Part shown: piece after piece, positions 35,805-46,900 of the stretch
Numbering within the stretch: the stretch's first letter is position 1
Layout of the letters: every line of letters begins with the position of its first letter
Assembly (NCBI GenBank): GCA_946902985.2
Contig: OX336390.1
Location: forward strand, 526,646,861 to 526,710,860
Reading direction: 5' to 3'
DNA: 64,000 nt
From: Meconema thalassinum
Lineage: Eukaryota > Arthropoda > Insecta > Orthoptera > Tettigoniidae
Made by a program: the position numbers and the translations under genes
The notes under the pieces: model-generated
The model's input: only the letters and a program-made list of their open reading frames with translations
The model's database searches: none
What the model was told of the DNA's origin: nothing

Positions 35805-36526
35805 TATAAGTTACACCAAACTAAGGTAGACTGTCACGTGTGCAAAGTTTAGAGCTCATGGCTTCCATACTTTCTGATATATTGATATTAGGGTTAAAGC
35901 ATAGAGCATTTATTAACAGTTGGTAGCCCTGGTGGCTCTTTAGAATACGCACAGTCATATCTGTTGTAGTATACAGAGTAGAAATAAAATTTGGTTGAGA
36001 ACTATCTATAGTATAGAAGTTACATGCATTTAAAAATTGGACCTATCGACTGGCTTAGAATCATGTTGGCAACACTGGCATGTATGGACTTTTGAAAATT
36101 AATCTGGAATGTTATTATCTATATGTGTGCCAATTTTGGAATAGTTCGCATGCATAACTTCTGAGATATCCAACTTAGAGCTCAAGTTTCAATTGCGATT
36201 TTTCAGCAGTAGGTAGCACTGACGTCAATTTCAAATATGGCCGAGAGATATTCAGATATAGATCTTAACTTGTACCAAATTTGGTTTCGATAGCTGCAGC
36301 CATTTAGGAGGTGATAGGATGGGGAGGGGGCACTGACAGATAGACAGACAGGCAGAGAGACATTTGCCCGGATCGATCGCATTAGTCTACTTCTTCCTCG
36401 TTTTTGCAAAATGAGAAAAGTAGGCTAAAAATTAAACAATATTCGCCAACGGATCTGCACGAGACATCTAACAGCAACCAGATGAACTATCATGGTCAAC
36501 TAGTTGCGAGCTGCGCTCCGGCCTGC

Positions 36527-37063
36527 TTTTTTTTTTCAGCCCGAGCCTAGCCACAGTATGTAATTCTGAGCCTCTTATTGGCTGTTATGTCATGCCATTC
36601 TCCTGGTTCCGAATCGAGACGGTAGGTAGTAGCTGGGGTCACATCCGATCAAACAAGGAAGAAGGTTATCGAATGAGATGTGGATAATATTCGATGTTGA
36701 AATGCATTATTAGCGTGAAACAGGCATGAAACTTGCTTTAGATCAAGTTTAAAACAATCCACGCAGAAAATGAATGCGTTCCAATCAGCATTTAAGGGCT
36801 AAGTGAGATCATTCGACATTTAACCACATGTATTAAGACCTATGATAATATACTCCTTTTGCGAGCGCACATGTGCACAAGTGGTATCGTGCGAGCTTGG
36901 CAACTTTGTGCCACGGGTCAAGACTACCGAGGGCAGACATTTTTACTTCTTTTGAATTATTTTATTATATCCTCCCTCCTTTTTACAGCATGTTTTATGC
37001 CTTGATTTATTGAAATTATCTGTATGGGTGATTGAAATAATAAACATTGTTAGGCGGAATTCT
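36527..37063 (+). repeat. left inverted arm of the foldback element
   Basis: Runs from the T-run to AACATTGTTAGGCGGAA and pairs with 37998-38500 and 40197-40236. It is uninterrupted and gives the empty site for the transposon in the other arm (GTATGTAATTCTGAG at about 36559-36573). Confidence 0.8.
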
Positions 37064-37790
37064 ACCCTGTTCTCACTTGAATTTATATTCCTCTGCTTAG
37101 TGTTCAACGCGGCTAGCGTTCTTGGCTGTCTCCCCAGAGGTCCGGGTTCGATTCCCAGCTCTGCCGATGTATTTATTTATTTATTTACAAGTAGGAGGGC
37201 TCAATGACCACCATGTCCAATTTGCTCAAATGAACAAGAGCAACATCAGCGTCAACTTCTGCAGTGGTCAAGCTGCTTGCCTTACCAAGGTGGACCGGGT
37301 TCGATTCCCAGCTCTGCCGATAAATTTCAATTCTGGTGTGAGGACTGCAACGAGGTACATTCAGCCTCGTGAGCCAAAACTGAGTAGAGGTTGGTTCGAT
37401 TCCCACCTCAGCGATCTTGGAAGTGATTTTCCATAGATTTCCACTTCTACTCCAGACAAATGCCGAAATTGTTCATAAAAATGCCACGACCGCCTCCTTG
37501 CGAATCCTCACCTGAATATCAAATACTCACCATACTACAGACACCACAATAACACAGGTTATCAGAGAAATGCATTTATTTACAAGTAGAAGGGCTCAAT
37601 GACCACCATGTCCAATTTGATCAAATTAACAAGAGCAACATCAGCGTCAACTTCTGCTTGCCTCTCCCCAAGGTGGACAGGGTTCGATTCCCGGTCAATT
37701 CACGTGAGATTAACGAAGGGAATAATCACGTTCTGAGTTTTGGTTTCTAACTAAATTGGAGGTTCCGTGTCTAATAATCGCGAGATTGTG
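37064..37790 (+). repeat. cluster of tRNA-headed SINE fragments
   Basis: Three GGGTTCGATTCCC boxes (near 37143, 37299 and 37679) mark SINE heads. The copy at about 37230-37500 matches the SINE at 49874-50370 (TGAGTAGAG...GGTTCGATTCCCACCTCAG, then CCACGACCGCCTCCTT). The copy at about 37655-37790 matches the S1 SINE at 8521. An ~85-bp segment (TTTACAAGTAG to GTCAACTTCTGC) is directly repeated at about 37178-37262 and 37573-37656, each time just upstream of a SINE head. No genes. Confidence 0.7.
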
Positions 37791-37997
37791 TGTTTGAGTC
37801 TTCAGTCTTTTGACAGGTTTGATGCAGCTGTCCATGTCTCCCTGTCCTGAGTTAATCTTTTCATCTCTACATAGCTACCATAGCATGTATTTCTTCTCTC
37901 ATGTCATTGTTTTCAGCTATCATTGACCCTAAATATTTTAAATTTTTACAGCGTTCATATTCTAACCTTGGTCTACCCGTACAGTTCTCGACCCTTC
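37791..37997 (+). repeat. LINE-like repeat fragment
   Basis: TTTGATGCAGCTGTCCATGT and the following ATCTTTTCATCTCTACATAG resemble a repeat that I recall as common in insect genomes (probably non-LTR-derived, on the opposite strand). It has many stops. The family assignment is from memory and uncertain. Confidence 0.35.
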
Positions 37998-38500
37998 CGT
38001 CTAACAAATGTTTATTATTTCAATCACCCATACAGATAATTTCAATAAAGCAAGGCATAAAACATGCTGTAAAAAGGAGGGAGGATATAATAAAATAATT
38101 CAAAAGAAGTAAAAATTTCTGCCCTCGAGCAGTCTTGAACCCAAGACACAAAATTACCACAGCTCGCACGATACCACTTGTGCACATTTCCGCTCGCAAA
38201 GGAAGTAGCCTATATTTCCATAGGTCTTAATACATGTGGTTAAATGTCGAATGATTTCACTTAGTCCTTAAATGTTGATTGGAACGCATTCATTTGCTGC
38301 GTGGGTTGTTTTAAACTTGATCTAAAGCACGTTTCATGCCTATTTCACGCTAATAATGCGATTCAACATCGAATATTATCCACATCTCACTCGATAACCT
38401 TCCTCCATGTTTGATCGGATGTGACCCCTGCTACTACCTACCGTCTCGATTCGGAACCAGGAGAATGGCATGACATAACAGCCAATAAGAGGCTCGGAAT
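37998..38500 (-). repeat. right inverted arm of the foldback element (inner part)
   Basis: Reverse complement of 36565-37063, with scattered differences. It ends at 38500, where the THAP transposon is inserted; the last ~40 bp of the arm resume at 40197. Confidence 0.8.
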
Positions 38501-38639
38501 AGGGATGTATAGAACTAGCACCGATAGAGCGCACTGCTGTTGTACTGGGTAAGCGCAAGGCGCTCTTCATTTGTCTCCTGTGTTCTCATGCCGTTAATAT
38601 CCACGAATTTAAGTTGTTTAAATTGCTATTTTCGTGACT

Positions 38640-39075
38640 ATGCCGAGCTATTGCAGTGTTCCTCTTTGCAAAAATCAGGGAAATCCGATTTCGTGTCACC
38701 AATTTTCACAAAATAAAGAAATGAGGAAGAAATGTTTACATGCTATTAGAAGGAAACATTTCGGTGAAGAAAATCTGACCGAAAATATTAAAGTGTGTTC
38801 CCATCGTTTTCAACTCGATGACTTCACGAAAACTGTGTTGGGCAAGTGTGATTTACAAAGGGAAATAATTCCTACCTATAAACTGAATAGACATATCGAT
38901 AACAACCACTGAATTTATGCGTTTGTATTTGAAGGTGAGAGAGCAAGATTAAAACCGGGCACTGTTCCATCGCTTTTTCCGTGGACCACGAACACAACAA
39001 AAATAAGGAAGAGGCCATACACAAGAAAATTGCCAGTTTACCACGATAAGCCTACAATATCGGAATCTGCATAAA
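38640..39075 (+). pseudogene. THAP-domain protein remnant (transposon-encoded)
   Basis: The ATG at 38640 begins MPSYCSVPLCKNQ, a THAP start with a C-x4-C pair. The middle has RKKCLHAIRRKHF, and the second ligand pair reads VCSHRF where VCSEHF is usual, so the zinc-binding His appears displaced. After a TGA at 38910 the same frame continues with ARLKPGTVPSLFPW, the AVPTxF-type box that closes THAP domains, and a basic stretch RKRPYTRK before a TAA at about 39073. The DNA-binding part of a transposase would lie here; no catalytic domain is recognised further right. One nonsense codon and probable loss of a zinc ligand make it a pseudogene. Confidence 0.75.
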
Positions 39076-39644
39076 TTATCTCCGTTGAAGTACGGTACGG
39101 GAAGAAATCGTCAATATACAGGAAGAAGTGAATGTAACATTTGTGACTCCCATTTTCAAAGGCATCAATACTCGACAAATACTTCAAGAATAAATGTCAC
39201 AACATTAACAGTCAAAAACGTATTATGGTTGGTTTCTTGAAATCAGAATTAATCGTCAACTTACATCTACCCGACGGAGAATGTGGTACCGGTAGTGACT
39301 GACTTCTACATTCTTGAGTCATAGGCCTAAGTTAGCCAGATGAATGGAAGCAGTTCATGGCCTTAAAACAGGGATTCTCAAACTTTTTAAATACTGTACC
39401 CCTAAGTCGTTTCCAAGGGGTACGGAAACTATTTGTATTAAGAAATTGACAAATTACAAAAGAACCAAACGTTGCGATGCATTTTGAGGTAAACAATACC
39501 GGTATCAACTTTCTTTGATTATGTTTACCTTAAAACAAGACCGTTTCATGTACGCTATCAACCAAAAAAATACACGAATCGAAGTCTATAAGCAAGGGGA
39601 GCCAGTGAATATTTAAATCTCTATTTATAAAAGGAAGATTATAG

Positions 39645-39765
39645 TTTTACGTTACCGTTAATCTAGAGATCATAAGGCACAGAGGACTTCCTCTTCACGT
39701 GGAATCCGAACAGAACAAGGCATTTCACTTTGAAAATCTCACATGCATTGACCGGGAAATCTCTA
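39645..39765 (-). mobile_element. S1 SINE fragment
   Basis: On the minus strand it reads CCGGTCAATGCATGTGAG and GTGAAATGCC, as in the SINE at 8521-8697, including the GAGGAAGTCC part. The B box is lost. Confidence 0.65.
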
Positions 39766-40647
39766 TTTATGATTTAAGTCTTATGGAGATATAGGCTATT
39801 TATCAATATAGGCCTACAATACTCAAGCATGCTGACTCCTATTCATAATTTGAATAATAAAGCGTGTTAGAATTTTGTTATTACCGCTGTAGCCTACTAA
39901 TTCTTCCCTCCTCCCACTAGTTTTAGCGCCTCTAGTCCGTAGCTCATTTTACAGCTGTTTAACGCTTAAACGCTGAAAATCGTTCATAATATATTAGAGG
40001 ATATACCTATAGAATTAATTAATATAGTCTTGGAGTAAAATTAGAGAAGATATAATTTACTTTAGCTTAGAAAACTCGGGTCACAATCTATATATTCCTC
40101 GTAGCTGACTGGGGGAAACATAGGACGATCGCCTTGCGCTTACCCAGTACTACACGAGCGCTATCTGGCGCGAAGTTTCTCAGGCTACATCCCTATTACA
40201 TACTGTGGCTAGGCTCGGGCTGAAAAAAAATTATGCCTCCGGCCTGCACGATGGAACAGCTTTAATTTCACTGGTCGTGAAAGCCAATATACCATCTTTA
40301 GTTGAGAAGATTCCTTTTATGGCCGCTAGAATGCACTCGCCCAATTAGGATTATCGTATGTGAAACTTTTCCGCCAGATGTCATGGTCTATGTGGAACTC
40401 CGTAGGTTAGCCTACCGTTGGCATTCTATACGCATCGAATTTGAAGAATTACAAGTTGATAACATGATACATTTTTATTTTAAAGCGTTTGTATCATCCT
40501 ATTATGTGTTATTTGAAAATGTTATTTGAACTAAAGAACAAAACGATCTCACATAGTAACTGTACTCTATGTGTTGGTGCGAGTTCAGGATATTAATTAA
40601 TACTTTTATTGCAGCCAAATAGCAATCGTAAGTAATGTACATGTACA

Positions 40648-41016
40648 CTAAAATTGCGCTCTTGGGATTTTAATTGCATAGTCTTTGATTGATTGTCTTA
40701 TTTTACTACAGAGTTCTAAGTTATAGCGTTCACATGCTTGTCCACATAGTTGGCATACACACGTCACTGTAGGGTCATGGAAAGATTTGTTAATGCAATT
40801 AAGGTGGTGAAAACCATGGATAGCTAGACGTGTAAACATATGCCTCAACTCAAAGCTGGATGTGGTCCATGTCCGGTCGATCATGTCTCCAGTGCCATAA
40901 AATTCTTGAGATATGTCTTCTCTTTCTCTCTTCAATGATGGTAGTAGTTTTTCAGAGGTCCTGGTGTTTTGTAGAGGTAAATCGTTTCTATGGTCTTCAA
41001 CCAATAAATGATTCTA
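40648..41016 (-). CDS. possible terminal exon, unknown protein
   Basis: On the minus strand an open frame of about 120 codons follows an acceptor-like site (a pyrimidine-rich CTCTTTGTCTTTATC tract, then TAG at about 41014-41016). It ends at a stop at 40648. An AATAAA signal follows 38 bp later (40605-40610), as in a real last exon. The protein has FELRHMFTRLAIHGFHHLNC and then paired cysteines (CVCQLCGQACERYNLELC), which could bind a metal. I do not recognise the family. It may be a host gene end or part of a transposon; no upstream exon was identified. Confidence 0.35.
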
Positions 41017-41048
41017 TTATACTCCTTGATAAAGACAAAGAGTTTTAA

Positions 41049-41818
41049 CTATACTCATACATTTAGGAGAAAGTAGGCTATATGTTCTTTACTGAACATC
41101 TTGTTTTTAAAATTTTGCACCTACCTTCAAGATAGGAAATAATATTTAAATTATTCAATGATTTGAAGGTAAAGTCAGCATTTTGGAGTCAAATATACTT
41201 ATGATTTTCAATCCCGCTCAATGTCAAATAAGATCCTTAGATTCTGAACATATTGGACTTCATCACGTTTTAATCATCCGAGCGTAGTAAAACATGGTAG
41301 GATAATTTTTATACAAGATTTAATCTGCTGGCATATCATTAAATCCAATATTGTTTTCATAACCTAAAAATGGAGGCTGTGCAAAATTTTAAAATAAAGT
41401 TTTTATTTTGTGTGCCCTAATCATGTGATTGAAGTGAATATCTGTATAATGAACAAACACAACAATTTTAATCTACTGGTACATAACTCTACGGCCTACA
41501 TATAGAGGATCCAACTTGGTGCTCATCCGAAATATTAGACCAGTTCTCAATATCTCTACGAATCTAACTGAAATTTTGTGATGGGCCACTAACCTCTATG
41601 ATATGCCCCTTGAAATAACAATTATTATTATTATTATTATTGTTTAAATTATGTATGGTGTTAGGACTATTAATTAATTACATATTATGTGACTATTAAA
41701 ATCCTGAGAAACACAGAAAGAACATGGCAGCCAAGTGATTTTGAAATATTTCAAATGACTTTTCTGGTGATCGAAAATTGATGATTTCACCATTTATTAA
41801 GCTCACTTTTTTTTTCAG
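41049..41818. other. non-coding DNA with an (ATT)n tract
   Basis: No gene. AT-rich, with an ATT microsatellite at about 41620-41642. It ends in a strong pyrimidine tract before the possible exon at 41819. Confidence 0.5.
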
Positions 41819-42012
41819 GATTACAATTGCATTTGAGGTTTCCTAATCCAGAAAAGTCATTTGACATATTTCAAAACAATGGCGATGCTATTAGTGTACT
41901 TGGAAATCGGTTGCCTGGTAATAGAGACTATGAGGCTGAATACCACTCTGTACTACTACTTCTAACTTTCTACTACAAGAGAGAAGAAATTACTTCAAAC
42001 ATCGGAGAATGA
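41819..42012 (+). CDS. possible exon, unknown protein
   Basis: A run of T ending TTTTTCAG (41817-41818) gives a strong 3' splice-site-like signal. The frame after it reads LRFPNPEKSFDIFQNNGDAI and GNRDYEAEYHSVLLLLTFYY to a TGA at 42012. There is no recognised domain. The acceptor signal and open frame are the only support; no AATAAA or donor was confirmed. It could belong to a decayed transposase. Confidence 0.25.
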
Positions 42013-42299
42013 GGGATGGATAGTAGGTGTACTACTTCAGGGTTATTAGGGGAAGTTGACAGTAGAGAAAAATATTCAACGATTTGCAACAAAGATACTG
42101 GAAAAAGAGCACAACGGGCCTATATCAGGGCCGTCTGTTTGCAAACTAACCGGTCTTAATCTCCTCCGAGTGTAGAATGCTGTCCTCACTCGACAGACAA
42201 GGAGTGATACACCGTGCCAAGCGGCCAAAAGGCATGGGAAGGCACGGAATATGATGTTAATTAAGAGTTGCTCTTCCGCGAGCCCTCAAAACGGCAGCA

Positions 42300-42620
42300 A
42301 TACGGCGAGGCGTCAACTCGACAAGAAACATTCAACTGGGTGGTGATCTAACTAACAGTAGCCCTTCGATCGCCCCGTATGGTTCTGCTGAGGCAACGTG
42401 ATGTCCGTTCGTTAAACACCCGTGGTCGTCCCATGCGGCGGTTTCCGCGGATGGTAGTATTATATCTGCGATAATGAAGATCCACCCTCGACACTGTTTA
42501 CCTCGGAAATCCGAATTTGCGTGTAATCTCCGAAATGCTATGACCCATGTGCCGTGTGCCGATGATCATCCCACGTTCAAAATCGGTTAACACGCGACGT
42601 GTTGCCAATTTCACTACACT
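42300..42620 (-). pseudogene. Tc1-like transposase, N-terminal relic
   Basis: The minus strand translates, with in-frame stops, to VLTDFERGMIIGTRHMGHSI, SEITRKFGFP, TVSRV, RMGRPRVFNERTS and RTIRGDRRATVS. This is the paired helix-turn-helix and GRPR linker that bind the inverted repeats in insect Tc1-like transposases. Stops appear after FGFPR and after RATVS. No DDE catalytic core follows to the left. It is too broken to appear as one frame, so it is easily missed. Confidence 0.75.
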
Positions 42621-42699
42621 CGTGTCTGTGACCGACTCCTCTGCTCCGCCGCAGTTAACCACAACGCTCAATGGCACATCTTCTCATGGGACTACCCTT

Positions 42700-43200
42700 C
42701 CCGTGACTGGTTGGTTCCTTAGTTTAGGGGCTGCGACAACGCGGTCATGTAGCCCCGTTTAATTTGGGTGTATGTAGAATCTGTCTGATAACCGGTGTTG
42801 ATTGTGATGACTGTATTCGTGTGTGTTATCTGTTTTTAATTCAAGTAAGAACTGCAGACGATAATTTCTAGTTCCTACTTTCGCTAACAAATGCTACCGT
42901 CCACGACACCTAGCTGTGAACTTGTTTACTACCATATGCCATCGCAACCAGCTCCTGGTGACGAACGTTTGAACTCATGAGCATTAATCAAACCTAATCT
43001 ACAAATATTGCTTCACACAAGTTTAGTTTGTGGAAGGTTCTTTCACATGCCATAAATTTATGACATGGGCCCGCCGGCTTTATTTCCCCTCCGAAGGAAG
43101 GCATAGGCCTACTGAGGGATTTTTCTTTTGAACCCGCGACATAGAAGCTCAGCATGCTACCAACTACGCAACCGAAGCCACTCTTTTGGTCATTTAGTGT
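42700..43200 (+). repeat. outlying copy of the 1.3-kb repeat
   Basis: TTAGGGGCTGCGACAACGCG (about 42720), the block around 42936, and a tRNA-like head GCATGCTACCAACTACGCAA (about 43153) match the units inside the P-like element to the right. It lies outside that element's left TIR. Confidence 0.65.
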
Positions 43201-43951
43201 TTGATTTCAGTATCGGTGGATAGGACACTCCTTTCTGTATCAAGTCACGGTTTAATATTGTATATATGATTCACGAAAAATAAATCCTACAGAACGTAAT
43301 GCCATTGGACAATACGTATTTCTGACTGTAACAATGCGATACCGTACTACTTATGTGACAAGCAATATCATTAATGAAACATAACAATCTAGTTACAATT
43401 GCCCTTCTACTCGTATTTACAGTAGTGTACACTATATGAAATAGTAAAATTTAAAATGAAAACTCCTGTGATTTTTTTTTACTATATCTCCTAAACAACG
43501 TTTTGGCACTTAGCAGGGTTTTGGGTTACGCTCTTAAATTATGCATTTCATTAGAGTTAAAAAGGTTGTTTGAAATCTTTTGAGATTTTTCTGGTTAGCC
43601 TATTTGTGACTTACAGCATACCGGTATGCTACTAGCATAACGAATAGAATAAGAAGTGATATCACTGGCCTAGTAAGCCTGATCCACCGCAGCGCAGCGC
43701 TGGCTCCGATCTGTGATGTACGTTAGCATTGGCGCTTACGAGACTTTTAAAACCTTGCGACCTGCTTTACATGTTAAAACACTGCAAGATATCCTCATAG
43801 GCGCTAATAAGTTCGACATCTCCACTTACTTTACTGTGCCCAATTATAATTTAATAAGTCATCTTCTGTAATAGTCCAGTTTCGACAATAAGCGAAGACA
43901 GAGAGCAAGTTCAAAATGCAATTCGTTTTGCCAGCTATCGGTACATTAAAA

Positions 43952-46900
43952 AAAAGTCCTCTCGGCACGCCGGAAGGCGGAGGTAGATTTCACCGGGCAA
44001 ACTTGGGGATAGGCGAAAATAGGCAGAATATGCAGGTTTTCGTAGAAGGATTTATTGCGAGAAAGTATTTTATAATTGGAGCTTAATTAACTTTGTTTTT
44101 CGTCATTTTATGCATATTTTAAACATGTTATTGTCTTATGGGGACGGTAACCTTCTTGTCATTTGGGGTCCATTTTTATACTTGTGGTCACACTGTCCTT
44201 ATGCAAGGTTTCGACACTGATGTGTAACTATGTAACGGTCTGTTACTTCTTCACGCAAAATTATATCTCCCGCAGAGATTTTGGTTGGTTCCTCAGTTTA
44301 GGGGCTGCGACAACGCGGTCACGTGACCCCGTGTACTTTGGGTGAGTGTAGAATCTGTCTGATAATCGGTGTGAATTGTGATATCTGTATTAGTCTGTAA
44401 TACAGGTAAGGACTGCAGACCGTCAATTTCAATCAGTAGTTCCTAATGTTGCTACCAGATACTACCGTCAACGACACCTAGCTGTGAAGTTGGCTACTAG
44501 ATGCCACCGCAACCAGCAACTCGCAACGAACGTTGGAACTTCCCCTCCAAAGGAAAGCTTACTAAGGGATTTTTGGCGCTCTTAGAAAATCCGACGACTT
44601 CGGCCGGCTTTGAACCCGCGTCCTTGGGCATAGAAGTTCAGCATGCTACCAGTTAGGTCACCGAAGCCGCTTCTCACTTAGATTGAAATCTGAATCTGAT
44701 CTCGTGCAAGTGCGTTGTCATGGCAACGTCTGATGGCTCATCCCTCATCAATTTAGTAGTGTTGCCATGGCAACCTCTGATAGCTCTTGGCATTTTCTTA
44801 TAATTCCGAAAACATTTTTCTCATCCCTTGGCGTAATGGTGGGTCGTATCAAAAATTCTTTCAGACAAAAGTTTTGGTAATTATTAGGGGAATATTGTCC
44901 ATTCTGTACGGTTTTGATATTGTGCCTATTAAGAGAGATATGATTAATGTTTCCCGAAAAAAACACTTTTTCCCACCCCTTTGGTCAATGGTTGGTGCTA
45001 TAAAAAAACTCTTCAAACATACATTTTTGGGCTTTATCCGACACATAGTATGAACTTTGAACGGATTCGATATTTCACACATTAAGAGAGTTATAGCAAT
45101 ATTTCACTTTTTCGAAAAAAAAAAGCCCCCCATTTTCACCCCCTTCGACCGATTTAGCCCAGTAACGAACTCGACCGAGATTTTATAGGTATACATATTC
45201 GGTAAAAAATTCAAAGTGATTGGTGCAAAATTACGGCAGTTATCGTGTCCACAAGAAACTGATATACATATATATATATATCTTATATATAAAAATCCTC
45301 TCGGCACGCCGGAAGGCGGAGGTAGATTTCACCGGGCAAACTAGGGGATTGGCTATAATAGGCAAAATATGCAGGTTTTCGTAGGAGGATCAGACCTCAT
45401 TGATTGCAAGAAAGTATTTTACATTTGGAGGTTAAAAATCAACTTTTTTCGTTTTTGTATGCATATTTTTATCATTTTATTGTCTATGGGGATGGTAACC
45501 TTCTTGTCATTCGGGGTTCATTTTTATACTTCTGATCACACTGTCCTTATGCAAGGTTTGGAACTGATGTGTAACTATCTGACAGTCTGCTACTTCTTCT
45601 CGCAAAATTTTATCTCCCGCAGAGATTTTTGTTGGTTCCTCAGTTTAGGGGCTGCGACAACGTGGTCATGTAACCCCGGGTGTGTAGAATCTGATAAACG
45701 GTGTTAATTTTGATGACTGTTTTAGTGTGTAATTCAGGTAAGGTCTGCAGACGGTCAATTTTAAGTAGTAGTTCCTAATTTTGTACCATATCCTAACGTG
45801 AACGACACCTAGCTGTGAACTTGGCTACTAGATGCCACCGCAACCAGCAACTTGCAACGAACGTTGGAACTTCTCCTCCAAAGGAAAGAATGCTGAGGGT
45901 TTTTAGCGCTCGTAGAAAATCCGACGATTTTGGCCGGCTTTGAACCAGCGACCTTGGGCATATAAGTTCAGCATGCTACCAGTTAGCCACTTCCCACAGT
46001 CAAATGGAAAAATGAATGTGATCTCCTGCAATGGCGTTGTCTTGGCAACCTCTGATAGCTCATCCCTCATCAATTTAGAAGCGTTGTCAGGGTAACCTCT
46101 GATGGCACTTGGCATGTTCATTAATTCCGAAATCATTTTTCTCATCCCTTGGCGTAATGGTAGGTCAGATCAAAAATTCTTTCAGACAAAGTTTTAGGTA
46201 ATTATTAGGGGAATATTTTCCATTATGTACGGGTTTGATATTGTGCCTATTAAGAGAGATATGATTAATGTTTCCCGAAAAAAACACTTTTTTCCACCCC
46301 TTTTGGTCAATGGTTGGTGCTATCAAAAAACCTATTTGACATAAATTTTTGACACTTATCCGCCGAATATTATGAACTTTGAATTGATTCGATATTTCAC
46401 GTATTAAGAGAGTTATAGCGACATTTCACTTTTTCGAAAAAAAAAAAAAAGAAAAAAAAGCCCCCCCCCCCCATTTTCACCCCCTTTAACCGATTTTGCC
46501 CATTAACGAACTCGACCGATTTTTTAAGTGGTTACATATTATGTAAAACATTAAAGTGATTGGTGCAAAATTACGGCAGTTATCGTGTCCACAACAAACT
46601 GATATATAGGCCTATGCATATATATACACACACTTATATATAAACTTTTGAACTGACGGTGTTTTGGGGGATGTGAAACACGAAGATATGTCGAAATTTT
46701 CCGGAAGTCGAAACATGGCACCCATTGCAATAGTTAGCTTTCTGATGAAATCTACCTAAAATAGGCTACATAATTTAAAATACTACCATCAACGACACCT
46801 AGCTGTGAACTTGGCTACTAGATGCCACCGGAACCATCAACTCGCAACGAACGTTGGAACTTCCCCTCCGAAGGAAAGCATACTCAGGGTATTTTGGCGC

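Larger units (their letters stand above)
28730..36426. mobile_element. long repeat with AGCCTACTTTC inverted ends, split by copia
   Basis: The left end AGCCTACTTTC is mirrored by GAAAAGTAGGCT at the right end. Both ends form small hairpins around TTTTTGCAAAA and sit next to TGTCTGT/ACAGACA-rich simple sequence, so the two ends are mirror images. Inside are ~285-300-bp imperfect direct repeats recognisable by TTGGCAGCACTG and TAACAGTTGGCAGCCC (near 29870, 30170, 30314, 30470, 35915, 36065). A related element with the same end motif is at 52871-54445. No coding region and no obvious TSD. The superfamily is not known to me. Confidence 0.5.
38501..40194 (+). mobile_element. THAP-encoding DNA transposon with an AT duplication
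   Basis: The 1694-bp insert begins AGGGATGTA and ends TACATCCCT. Subterminal inverted similarity continues (TACTGGGTAAGCGCAAGGCG at about 38545 on the plus strand and 40128 on the minus strand). It is flanked by AT on both sides. The uninterrupted left arm of the host foldback element shows the empty site with a single AT, so the TSD is 2 bp (or 0 bp if the ends are TAGGG..CCCTA). It carries a THAP gene near its left end. A 2-bp AT TSD with a THAP protein recalls the ISL2EU (IS4EU) group; that is an inference. A SINE fragment lies inside. Confidence 0.75.
36527..40236. mobile_element. foldback / Mutator-like element with ~0.5-kb inverted arms
   Basis: The left arm (36527-37063) and the right arm (37998-38500 plus 40197-40236) are inverted copies. 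Both begin outward with a T-run, then CAGCCCGAGCCTAGCCACAG. The element is flanked by the direct repeat CTCCGGCCTGC (36516-36526 and 40237-40247, 11 bp). Long TIRs plus a TSD of about 9-11 bp fit Mutator-like (MULE) or foldback elements. The space between the arms contains SINE and LINE-like fragments and no transposase. The right arm is split by a THAP-bearing transposon. Confidence 0.75.

Noticed and set aside
28730..36426. Helitron assignment for the AGCCTA-ended repeat
   Set aside because: The end hairpin is suggestive, but there is no clear TC start, no CTRR end after a GC-rich hairpin, and the ends are inverted repeats, which Helitrons lack.
38501..40194. P element assignment for the THAP transposon
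   Set aside because: The empty site in the paired arm shows at most a 2-bp duplication, not 8 bp.
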